Source: Spirochaetota bacterium (GTDB taxonomy: Bacteria > Spirochaetota > Spirochaetia > Treponematales > Treponemataceae). Taken from it: a stretch of DNA of 61,405 bases. Shown here one piece after another: positions 52,455 through 60,641 of the stretch. The translations under genes and the position numbers were made by a program. Where the stretch lies: contig JAEWSQ010000002.1 in assembly GCA_023398165.1 (NCBI GenBank), positions 1-61,405 on the forward strand. The letters run 5' to 3'. Positions within the stretch are counted from its first letter, which is position 1, and the number at the start of each line of letters is the position of its first letter. The notes beneath the pieces are model-generated. The model saw only the letters and a program-made list of their open reading frames with translations. It was not told the DNA's origin and did not search any database.

Positions 52455-53501
52455 TTATCGCAAAACCTCCTTCAAAAAGTCTACCGGTTCAATTTCTTTA
52501 TTCAGTATTTTATATAGACCGCTGCAGATAGGAAGTTTAATATTCCGCTCCGCTTGTATTTGCTGAATATACTTACATGCCACAACCCCTTCTGGAAGAT
52601 AGCCAATTTCAGAAATCCGTGTTATGAGATCATCAAGACTTGAAAATTTATCCAATATCTTTTTATTAATAATATCGTGGCCGAATCTGCGGTTTCTTCC
52701 ATATTTACTGCGGCAGGTTACATCGAGATCCCCTACTCCTGCAATGGAAGTGAAGGTCTCAGCATGAGTTGCACCCATGGCAAAGCCCAGGGTCTGAATT
52801 TCATTGAGGCCCGCAGCAAGCAAGAGCGATTCAGTATTATCCCCAAAAAAGTCAGATTTTTCGGCAACGGCATCAAGACAGCCGAAAACAACGGCTACAA
52901 CATTCTTTGCCGCAGCGCAGATCTGCACGCCTATGACATCAAGACTTGAAAAAACCATTAAATTCTGCGTTTTCAAGAGTTCCCGAAAGCGGATTGTATT
53001 TTTAGGATTTTCACTGGCAGCAATAAGTCCTGTAAGTTTTCCCATAGCTACTTCCTCTGCATGACTGGGACCGGAAATGTATACAAGACTTCTTTTATAC
53101 GGAGCAGGTAGAACCTCTTCCAGAGTTTCCGTAATAAGCTTCGGACCCGAGGATGAAGGAACAAAACCCTTGGTGAGTATTCCGATGCATGTCGAGCCGT
53201 CTGCAATTGAAGGAACATTCAGAAGCTGTGTTACAGTTTTTGCCAGATACAGAGAAGGACTTGCAAGAATGAGAAACTCCTTGGATCTTGCAGCTTCGCT
53301 AATATCCTGTGTTGCATGTAAAGCATTTGATAGAGGGAAACCCTCTAAAAACCGTTTATTCTCGTGGACTTCATTAATACTTTGTACAACATCCGCTTCC
53401 ATAGCCCAAATAACAACACTATGACCTTCTTTAGCCAATGCATGGGCAATTGCCGTACCCCACGCACCTGCTCCAATTACACCAATATTCTTACTTTCCA
53501 T
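52455..53501 (-). CDS. gpsA: Glycerol-3-phosphate dehydrogenase [NAD(P)+]
   Basis: 348 aa. Makes sn-glycerol-3-phosphate from dihydroxyacetone phosphate for phospholipids. Nucleotide motif GVIGAGAWGTAIAHALAKEGH, then VYISGPSHAEEVAMGKLTG, the catalytic Lys in CAAAKNVVAVVFGCLDA, and GVGDLDVTCRSKYGRNRRFG. Ends normally. First gene of the gpsA-ffh pair. Confidence 0.96.
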   Translation of the reverse strand: MESKNIGVIGAGAWGTAIAHALAKEGHSVVIWAMEADVVQSINEVHENKRFLEGFPLSNALHATQDISEAARSKEFLILASPSLYLAKTVTQLLNVPSIADGSTCIGILTKGFVPSSSGPKLITETLEEVLPAPYKRSLVYISGPSHAEEVAMGKLTGLIAASENPKNTIRFRELLKTQNLMVFSSLDVIGVQICAAAKNVVAVVFGCLDAVAEKSDFFGDNTESLLLAAGLNEIQTLGFAMGATHAETFTSIAGVGDLDVTCRSKYGRNRRFGHDIINKKILDKFSSLDDLITRISEIGYLPEGVVACKYIQQIQAERNIKLPICSGLYKILNKEIEPVDFLKEVLR

Positions 53502-53729
53502 GTTTTACCTCTTCACGGAGTCTTACAAAATACTGCTCCGGTACTGTTAATTTTACCAATGTGAGCCACGTTCAAAAGTCTGTTAACTTTCGTAAGCGGT
53601 TTTACAGACAATTCATAATTTCTTATATTTGAATTAATTATGAATTTTCTGTCGTTACATTGAGGTAATTATAGTAAAAGAATAAAAACTTTTTATTCTT
53701 TTACTATAACAACATCTTTACGAAAAAAA
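53502..53729. repeat. Two long palindromes upstream of gpsA
   Basis: 53600-53655 region: ACAGACAATTCATAAT pairs with ATTATGAATTTTCTGT (one mismatch) around a 17-nt loop. At 53670-53708 lies a perfect 19+1+19 palindrome, TATAGTAAAAGAATAAAAA C and its complement; such an AT palindrome could extrude as a cruciform. The gpsA promoter should also lie here. Confidence 0.7.
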
Positions 53730-53883
53730 AACTCCGTTCCCTTTGGCCACAGCCAGAATGAAACTCTGTTTCATTCTGGAAAAGATAAAAAAAGAAACTC
53801 CCGTTTCCTTTGACTACGGCCAGAATGAAACTCTGTTTCATTCTGGAAAAGATAAAAAAAGAAACTCCGTTTCTTTTTTTATC
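53730..53883. repeat. 67-bp tandem repeat of nested hairpins
   Basis: The hairpin CCAGAATGAAAC-TCT-GTTTCATTCTGG occurs at 53753-53779 and again at 53820-53846, period 67 bp, each followed by AAAAGATAAAAAAAG. Between and after them are GAAAC-TCC-(C)GTTTC hairpins; the last one (GAAACTCCGTTTC plus T run) would end transcription toward gpsA or ndk. Confidence 0.8.
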
Positions 53884-54327
53884 TTAATACCAACAACCCG
53901 GTTCATCTCTCCAAACGCACAATTCTTCAGGCTTGAAGAATAAATTTATCTCGCGTTCGGCACTTGCTTTAGAGTCGGATGCATGAATGATGTTGTGCGG
54001 CGTATGGCAGCAGAAATCACCGCGGATAGTTCCGGGCGCAGACTCTGTTACATTTGTACTGCCGACCAGTTTTCTAACAAGCACAACACAATCATCCGAC
54101 TGCCAAACCATAGCAATTACCGGACCGGAAGTTATATAGCTCATAAGCATCTCGTAATATGGTTTTCCAAAATGCTCCTGATAATGAGTTTGAGCAAGTT
54201 CCAGCGGTATATTGAGCATTTTTATACCTACAAGCCGCAAACCCTTTCTCTCCAAACGGGAAATAACCTCTCCTGCAATTCTTCGATTAACGATGCCTGG
54301 TTTAAGCATAACAAAACAACGTTCCAT
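53884..54327 (-). CDS. ndk: Nucleoside diphosphate kinase
   Basis: 147 aa, typical length. Transfers phosphate from ATP to other nucleoside diphosphates through a phospho-His. Start ERCFVMLKPGIVNRR, conserved RKLVGSTNV, GTIRGDF, and active-site H115 in NIIHASDS. Ends VWRDEPGCWY. Single gene. Confidence 0.95.
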   Translation of the reverse strand: MERCFVMLKPGIVNRRIAGEVISRLERKGLRLVGIKMLNIPLELAQTHYQEHFGKPYYEMLMSYITSGPVIAMVWQSDDCVVLVRKLVGSTNVTESAPGTIRGDFCCHTPHNIIHASDSKASAEREINLFFKPEELCVWRDEPGCWY

Positions 54328-54401
54328 TCTTATTAATCCTCCACTAATGTAGCAAATGAAACTATATCATAAACACTTTTTTTCTGCTATACTTTTAGAA
54401 T

Positions 54402-55703
54402 ATGAAGAAAAAAATATCAGCTGTTTCAATGCTGCAAAGATTCATTCTCTGCGCTAAATTGTATGTGAAAAACAGCTGCAATACCCATGCATCCGCATGC
54501 GCGCTCGGTTTTCTTTTTTCAATAATCCCTATAGTAATGCTTATTTTAATTGTTCTGGTTAGATTTTTTCATACAACCCCCGATATTCTTTTTAATTTTA
54601 TAGACACACAAGCCCTGTTTCTTGATGCCGGTAAAACCAAGGAACTTATTGAAAACCTTCTCTTTACAAAAAAGATAGGTTTTTTTGAAATTTCATTATC
54701 AGTTTTTATTATCTGGACCTGCCAGCGTTTTTTTCTTTCAATAGTGACTGCCCTTAAAAGTATTTTTCACAGTAAAATACACAAAAAAAGCATTCTAAAT
54801 GCAGCATTTCTTTTCTCAGGAGAAATTCTTTTCGTTGTCAGCACAGCATTAATGCTTTTTATATCCACATTAGTAATTTCTTTTTTTTCCAGCTCCTTGA
54901 GCACATCTCCTTTTATAACGCAGTTCATTTCTGAAAAAGCACGATTGTTCTTCATCAGCCTTGGTATAAAAATAGCGAGACTGCTGCCGTATACCATTTT
55001 GTTTCCAGCCCTCATATGTATTTTCAGATTCATTTCCGGGACAAAACCGTCCTGGTTTTTATGTGTGTTTTTTTCTTTTCTCTGTGTGCTGGCCGTTTTT
55101 ATTCTCCAATTCGCTTTTTCCTTTTTTCTCCAGAACTATCGTTATAATCTGATATATGGAATCCTCAGCCGGCTGATAGTTCTTCTTCTTGAAGTGTATA
55201 TATTTTTTGTAATCTTTCTCGTATGTGCTCAGATGATATATGTTATTCAGTTTTTTAATGTAGTTTTTCCTGCAGAACTGTATACACTGAGTGATACAGA
55301 CACGAATAACCCTGCATCTGCCATTGAAAGGAGAGTTTTTCTACGCAAATCCAGAATGATACAGGAAAATTGTACCTGTAAAACCTATTGTGAAGGCAGC
55401 ATACTATATAAAAAGGGAGAACAAAGCGGCGAAGTATTGTGCATACTAACAGGATCGATTGAATTATCAGACGAAATAGAAACAATCCGGCTCGGCAGGG
55501 GAGCATTTATCGGCGATTTATCAAGCTTTTTACATTTAAACCGGCTGTATACGGCAAAAGCACTGACAGATATTGAGTGTATATCACTTACCTCTGAACA
55601 TTTTTCAAAAAGCATTCTCTCACAGCCGCAGTCAGCGCAAAAACTCTTTTCAACAGTATCAGCATACTGCCGTTCTTTTATGGACGAAAAGACCGGTTTT
55701 TGA
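54402..55703 (+). CDS. YihY/BrkB membrane protein fused to a cNMP-binding-type domain
   Basis: 433 aa. Residues ~15-290 are the YihY/BrkB fold with six membrane segments (ALGFLFSIIPIVMLILIVLV, FEISLSVFIIWTCQRFF, GEILFVVSTALMLFISTLVI, LLPYTILFPALICIFRF and others). Residues ~325-430 look like a cyclic-nucleotide-binding beta roll: YCEGSILYKKGEQSGEVLCILTGSIELS, IRLGRGAFIGDLSSFLHLNRLYTAKALTDIECISL. The phosphate-binding Arg of true cAMP receptors is not evident, so ligand binding is unsure. Possible extended -10 TGC-TATACT at 54388-54393. No ribosome site seen. Transport or export function unknown. Confidence 0.82.
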   Translation: MKKKISAVSMLQRFILCAKLYVKNSCNTHASACALGFLFSIIPIVMLILIVLVRFFHTTPDILFNFIDTQALFLDAGKTKELIENLLFTKKIGFFEISLSVFIIWTCQRFFLSIVTALKSIFHSKIHKKSILNAAFLFSGEILFVVSTALMLFISTLVISFFSSSLSTSPFITQFISEKARLFFISLGIKIARLLPYTILFPALICIFRFISGTKPSWFLCVFFSFLCVLAVFILQFAFSFFLQNYRYNLIYGILSRLIVLLLEVYIFFVIFLVCAQMIYVIQFFNVVFPAELYTLSDTDTNNPASAIERRVFLRKSRMIQENCTCKTYCEGSILYKKGEQSGEVLCILTGSIELSDEIETIRLGRGAFIGDLSSFLHLNRLYTAKALTDIECISLTSEHFSKSILSQPQSAQKLFSTVSAYCRSFMDEKTGF

Positions 55704-55709
55704 TATAAT
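55681..55709 (+). promoter_or_regulatory. Promoter of pyrG-guaA
   Basis: TGGACG (55681-55686), 17-nt spacer, TGA-TATAAT (TATAAT 55704-55709); the TG of the extended -10 is within the stop codon of the YihY gene. Confidence 0.55.
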
Positions 55710-55760
55710 CGGCAGTAATTTTAGTAATCATCCGGCACTGAGCCGGAACATGGAGATATC

Positions 55761-57371
55761 ATGACCAAGTATGTGTTTGTTACAGGCGGTGTAGTTTCCG
55801 GTCTCGGTAAAGGCATTGCAGCAGCATCTTTGGGTTTAATACTTAAAAGCCGCGGATTTACCGTAATAAATCAGAAATTTGATCCCTACCTTAATATAGA
55901 TCCGGGAACTATGAATCCCTGCCAGCACGGGGAGGTCTTTGTTACCGACGACGGTGCGGAAACCGATCTCGATCTTGGTCATTATGAGCGTTTTACCGAT
56001 GCCGCACTTTCCCAGAGCAGCAACACTACAGCAGGCAGAGTGTATTTAACTATTTTAAATAGAGAGCGTGAAGGCGGATACGAGGGAGGGACTGTTCAAG
56101 TAATTCCAAACGTAACCGATGAGATTCGAAATCGCATACTTCTTCCTGCACAGGAAACAAAGGCCGATGTCATCATCACAGAAATCGGCGGTACTGTAGG
56201 AGATATTGAATCCCTGCCGTTTATTGAGGCTATCCGGCAGATTAAATACGAGGTAGGAATAGAAAACTGCGCATACATCCACTTAACCCTTCTTCCGTAT
56301 ATGAAAAAAGCTCAGGAATTGAAATCAAAACCGACCCAGCACAGTGTCAAAGACCTGCAGGGACTCGGTATACAGCCCGATATTATCATGCTTAGAAGCG
56401 AGATGCCTGTCGATTTTTCAACTAAAGAAAAATTAGCACTTTTCTGCAACGTTTCGACCGACTGCATCATTCAAAATCTTAATGCTAAGTCAATTTATGA
56501 AGTTCCTCTTATGATGGAAAAAGAGGGTTTGGGCAAAGCTGTCTGTAAAAGATTAGGACTCGAGGATAGGGAAACAGATCTTAAAGAGTGGGAACGGATT
56601 GTTACGAAATTTTACAATCTGAAAAAGCAGGTTACTATCGCTTTGGTTGGAAAATATACGGAACTTCATGATGCATATCTTTCTGTGGTGGAGTCACTCA
56701 CCCATGCCGGAATTTTTAATGATGCAGAGGTTATTATTGACTGGATTTCATCAGAAAGAATTACAAGCGATGCGGCTGCTAAGAAACTTCTTTCACAAGC
56801 GGACGGAATTATTGTACCCGGAGGATTCGGCGACCGCGGCATAGAAGGAATGATACTCACGGCAAAATATGCCCGCGAAAACAAAGTACCGTACTTTGGA
56901 ATATGCCTCGGAATGCAGATTATGGTCATCGAATATGCACGCAATATTCTGGGTTTAAAAAAGGCAAATTCCACCGAGATGGATAAGACTACCCCCCATC
57001 CCGTCATTGATCTCATGCCGGATCAAAACGGTGTAATTCTCGGAGGCACATTACGGCTCGGTAAATATGAATGTTCACTGACTAAGGACGGACTTGCACA
57101 GAAAGCATATAAAGCTCCGGTAATCTGGGAAAGACACCGCCACAGATATGAATTTAACAATAAATATAGAGAGGACTTTGCTAAAAGTACAATGAAAATT
57201 GCAGGAATTAATCCTGAAAGGAATCTTATTGAAATCGTTGAGCTTGATAAATCGGAAAAACATCCCTGGATGCTGGGTGTACAATTTCATCCCGAGTTCA
57301 AATCAAGACCGGATAGAGCCCATCCATTATTCCGGGATTTTATTAAAGCATCTTTAGAAGGAAAAAAATGA
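55761..57371 (+). CDS. pyrG: CTP synthase
   Basis: 536 aa, standard length. Makes CTP from UTP, ATP and glutamine. Synthetase domain: VTGGVVSGLGKGIAAASLG, PYLNIDPGTMNP, GGTVGDIESLPFIEA. Glutaminase domain: GICLGMQ with C382, GVQFHPEFKSRP with the His-Glu pair. Overlaps guaA by 4 nt (ATGA), so CTP and GMP synthesis are coupled. Confidence 0.97.
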   Translation: MTKYVFVTGGVVSGLGKGIAAASLGLILKSRGFTVINQKFDPYLNIDPGTMNPCQHGEVFVTDDGAETDLDLGHYERFTDAALSQSSNTTAGRVYLTILNREREGGYEGGTVQVIPNVTDEIRNRILLPAQETKADVIITEIGGTVGDIESLPFIEAIRQIKYEVGIENCAYIHLTLLPYMKKAQELKSKPTQHSVKDLQGLGIQPDIIMLRSEMPVDFSTKEKLALFCNVSTDCIIQNLNAKSIYEVPLMMEKEGLGKAVCKRLGLEDRETDLKEWERIVTKFYNLKKQVTIALVGKYTELHDAYLSVVESLTHAGIFNDAEVIIDWISSERITSDAAAKKLLSQADGIIVPGGFGDRGIEGMILTAKYARENKVPYFGICLGMQIMVIEYARNILGLKKANSTEMDKTTPHPVIDLMPDQNGVILGGTLRLGKYECSLTKDGLAQKAYKAPVIWERHRHRYEFNNKYREDFAKSTMKIAGINPERNLIEIVELDKSEKHPWMLGVQFHPEFKSRPDRAHPLFRDFIKASLEGKK

Positions 57372-59209
57372 GAGACAGTATTATTGTATTGGACTTCGGC
57401 AGTCAGTATGCCCACCTGATCGCGAAAAGGTTCCGTCTTTTAGGATATTATTCAGAAATTGCCTCCCCTAATGCACCCGTGGAACAGCTGCAGCATGCCA
57501 AAGGAATTGTATTTTCAGGAGGTCCGTCTTCAGTATATGATGAAAATATTCCGGAATTTAATAAAGAGATACTAAGCCTTCCGGTTCCAATTCTCGGTTT
57601 ATGTTATGGACATCAGCTTCTATTAAAAGAATCAGGCGGACTGGTCGGGAAAGCAGAGGTGGGAGAATTCGGCATAGCCCGGCTTGAGCAGACACCGGAT
57701 GTTCAATGTCCGCTATTTAAAGGAATTTCTCTTCCTGCGCAAGTGTGGATGAGTCATCAGGATGCAGTATTGCATTTAGCAAACGGGTATGAACAGGCAG
57801 GATTTACAAAAGACTGTCCTTATGCGGCAGTACAAAATCTGGAACAAAAAAGATTCGGGCTTCAGTTTCATGTTGAAGTAAAAGATACTCCGTGCGGAAA
57901 TGATATTTTTAAGAATTTTGCTTCTTTTTGTAAAATGGAAAAAAACTGGGATCAAAGTACCATACTGGAAATAATTTTAGAGCAAATAAAAAACGAAGCT
58001 CATGATAAAAAAGTACTATTATTTTTATCAGGCGGAGTGGATTCCACTGTCGCATTTGCCCTATTAAATAAAGCTTTAGGACAGGAACGTGTTTTAGGTC
58101 TACATATTGATAACGGCTTTATGAGAAAGAATGAAAGCAGCACTATTGAAAAACGGTATAAAAGTGCAGGCTTTACCAATTTCATAGTTGAAGATGCAAG
58201 CGAATCTTTCTTGAAAGCAATACATAAACTCATAGATCCGCAGCAGAAACGTAAGGCTGTCGGGGAAAATTTTATTACTGTTAGAAATGAAGTAACTAAA
58301 AGACTTAATTTATTAGATTCACAATGGCTTTTAGCACAGGGAACTCTTTATCCTGATATTATTGAATCAGGCGGAACAAAAAATTCCCATGTAATTAAAA
58401 CCCATCATAACCGTGTTGACGGCATACAGGCATTAATTGCAAAAGGGCTGATAATTGAACCTCTAAAAGACTTATACAAAGACGAAGTGAGAGTTATAGG
58501 GAAGAAAATCGGCTTAAGCGACGAACTTGTCATGAGACACCCGTTTCCCGGTCCGGGACTGTCAATTAATGTTCTTTGCAATTCTGGAGTATTATCTTCA
58601 GAAGAGGAAAGAGAATTTGCCCGTGCCGAAAAAAAGGTAAACGCCATAGATTTTTCCCTTCTTTTCCCGCACATTAAGAAAGAAACAATTTCATCTTCAA
58701 TACTGCCGGTGAAATCGGTAGGTGTACAGGGTGATTTTAGAACGTACCGCTTTCCGGCCGTTTTATCGTTTTCTGATGAAATCCCCGATTGGGATGACTT
58801 GGAAAAAGCATCTTCATTTATTACAAACTCAATAGCAGATGTTAACAGGACAATTCTTTCATTATGGGAAAAACCGAATTGTACTATTCAGGAAGGATAC
58901 TGTGATAAACAGGCTCTCGATCAAACAAGAGAAGCAGATGCCATAGTCCTTGAGGAATTAAAAAGTTCAGCATGGTATAAAAAAATATTCCAGCATCTTA
59001 CAATCCATACGACATACGCTTCCCTGGAAGGACACTGCTCATTTGTACTCCGCCCTGTTGTATCTGAAGATGTCATGACCGCACGGTTTGCACACATTGA
59101 CCGGACAGTACTAGAAAGAATTATTACAAGGCTTAAAAAACTTCCTTATGTCGATGCTTTATACTACGATATAACAAACAAACCGCCTGCAACATTCGGC
59201 TGGGAATAA
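57368..59209 (+). CDS. guaA: GMP synthase (glutamine-hydrolysing), long type
   Basis: 613 aa, about 90 longer than E. coli GuaA (~525), resembling the longer eukaryote-like form with an insertion in the C-terminal dimerisation part. Glutaminase: GLCYGHQ with C79, and QFHVEVKDT where HPE is usual, so Pro is replaced by Val. ATP-pyrophosphatase: LFLSGGVDSTVAF, IDNGFMRKNES, then ESGGTKNSHVIKTHHNRVD and RHPFPGPGLSINVL. C-terminal DYFPRP-like region reads ...YYDITNKPPATFGWE, the normal end. Ends the pyrG-guaA operon. Confidence 0.96.
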   Translation: MRDSIIVLDFGSQYAHLIAKRFRLLGYYSEIASPNAPVEQLQHAKGIVFSGGPSSVYDENIPEFNKEILSLPVPILGLCYGHQLLLKESGGLVGKAEVGEFGIARLEQTPDVQCPLFKGISLPAQVWMSHQDAVLHLANGYEQAGFTKDCPYAAVQNLEQKRFGLQFHVEVKDTPCGNDIFKNFASFCKMEKNWDQSTILEIILEQIKNEAHDKKVLLFLSGGVDSTVAFALLNKALGQERVLGLHIDNGFMRKNESSTIEKRYKSAGFTNFIVEDASESFLKAIHKLIDPQQKRKAVGENFITVRNEVTKRLNLLDSQWLLAQGTLYPDIIESGGTKNSHVIKTHHNRVDGIQALIAKGLIIEPLKDLYKDEVRVIGKKIGLSDELVMRHPFPGPGLSINVLCNSGVLSSEEEREFARAEKKVNAIDFSLLFPHIKKETISSSILPVKSVGVQGDFRTYRFPAVLSFSDEIPDWDDLEKASSFITNSIADVNRTILSLWEKPNCTIQEGYCDKQALDQTREADAIVLEELKSSAWYKKIFQHLTIHTTYASLEGHCSFVLRPVVSEDVMTARFAHIDRTVLERIITRLKKLPYVDALYYDITNKPPATFGWE

Positions 59210-59212
59210 GTC

Positions 59213-59333
59213 GTAAAAATGACATCCTTGTCATTTTTACTTCTCCAGTTTGAGTAAAACTCAAACTGGGAATTCTACATAACCTTTATACCCGGCATCC
59301 ATGCCGGTTTTTTAATGACCTCCGTGTCATCCT
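59213..59333. terminator. Array of hairpins after guaA
   Basis: Three perfect stems in a row: GTAAAAATGACA-TCCT-TGTCATTTTTAC (59213-59240); CCAGTTTGAGT-AAA-ACTCAAACTGG (59245-59269); CCGGCAT-CC-ATGCCGG then T6 (59292-59313), a good rho-independent terminator; then a weaker ATGAC...GTCAT. They serve the converging guaA and S41 genes. Confidence 0.85.
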
Positions 59334-59342
59334 GAAAAAGAT

Positions 59343-60641
59343 TTATTTTTGCCCGATTAATGAATAGAATGTTTCATAACAGTCTTTTGAAGCGCATTCG
59401 TAATCAGGCTCTATTGGTAAACCGGCCTTATCTTTGTTTATTCTATACCATTTCTTGTGCGATAATGAAAAATAAAGTTTCGAATTGGGCATTTGAAAGT
59501 AAAGATTATCACCGTAAGAATCGGGGCTATTGCCTGAAGACTCGCCTATAACAAATCCAAGATTGTTATCCTTTATAAGCATAGCAAAATCCATAGCAGA
59601 GCTGTATGAATATACATCAGTCATAATAAATATGTTTCCCTTAAAAGTATTTTCTTTTTTATCATTTTTTATTACAATATTTTTACTCTTCCACAAAACA
59701 GGACCGAAACGGACTGCACAATCCCATGACTTATAAGAGTCGATATCAATATACTCAATGAATTCATTGGCAACCCCGGAATTCCCCCCGCCGTTTCCTC
59801 GTAAGTCTACTGCAATATTTTGAATTCCCTTATTTGAAACTTCGTTAAAGAAAGATCTTAGAATAGTACGGTATTCATCATTGAGATTACATTCTTTAAG
59901 GGTTAAAATTCCAGAAGACGTTTTTTCATCAGTAGAATAAGAAACCCATGCACTCTCACTCCCTGCGGCTGCTTTTTTTACATTTTTATAGGGAACAAAC
60001 TCAAAGTAGAAATTAACAGGTATTCCGTCTTCTAAATACGTATATGTAATTCCTGTGGAAGTATCGACACCTAAGAAATCAAGATAATGTTTAGTATATA
60101 AAACAGAATCATAAAATTTCCGTATGGCATAAAAATCATATTCATATGAGGACAGTTTTAAATAATCAGATAGTATTTCTTCACTGTTCTGATAATTTAT
60201 CTTAACAGGCCTTCCATAAAATTCCGGTATGGTAAAATCCTCTATATATAAATCCTCTCCGGGATTTTTCCATGCAATTTTAGTATGTCCGTCATGAAGT
60301 ATTGAAACGGCAGATGAAACAGTCCGCCATAAGTCCAGTACAGAAATTTCATCAGGAAGATTCTTATTAATTGATAAAAAAAACTGGTCAATAAACTCTA
60401 TATTTGGATTATTTTTTTCAAGCCATGCAGGATGATGATACTTAAGTTTGTCATATAAATAAAGAGCATCTTCCACTGCCTGTTCTTTTCCAAGCAGTGT
60501 ATTAAGAGGCATGGATTTTTCTATGTTCTCAATCTCTCCACGCCTGGGATTGAAGAAAAAAGCATAGGCACAATACAGAATTGCTGTGCATACTCCAATA
60601 ATACATATAATGCTGATAATTTTAATTAATCTTTTTTTCAT
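59343..60641 (-). CDS. S41 (tail-specific protease-like) membrane-anchored protein
   Basis: 432 aa. One N-terminal membrane segment (IIGVCTAILYCAYAFFF), rest outside. The S41 fold is shown by ILHDGHTKI near residue 115, the strand GIQNIAVDLRGNGGGNSGVANEFIEYI and the catalytic-Ser region IFIMTDVYSYSSAMDFAMLIKD, then GFVIGESSGNSPDSYGDNLYFQMPNS. No PDZ domain. It may process periplasmic proteins or bind peptides. AT-rich; stands alone. Confidence 0.85.
   Translation of the reverse strand: MKKRLIKIISIICIIGVCTAILYCAYAFFFNPRRGEIENIEKSMPLNTLLGKEQAVEDALYLYDKLKYHHPAWLEKNNPNIEFIDQFFLSINKNLPDEISVLDLWRTVSSAVSILHDGHTKIAWKNPGEDLYIEDFTIPEFYGRPVKINYQNSEEILSDYLKLSSYEYDFYAIRKFYDSVLYTKHYLDFLGVDTSTGITYTYLEDGIPVNFYFEFVPYKNVKKAAAGSESAWVSYSTDEKTSSGILTLKECNLNDEYRTILRSFFNEVSNKGIQNIAVDLRGNGGGNSGVANEFIEYIDIDSYKSWDCAVRFGPVLWKSKNIVIKNDKKENTFKGNIFIMTDVYSYSSAMDFAMLIKDNNLGFVIGESSGNSPDSYGDNLYFQMPNSKLYFSLSHKKWYRINKDKAGLPIEPDYECASKDCYETFYSLIGQK

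Noticed and set aside
53502..53729. SRP RNA or other structured RNA near ffh
   Set aside because: No GGAA/GNRA-type SRP signature was found; the palindromes are simple AT-rich inverted repeats.
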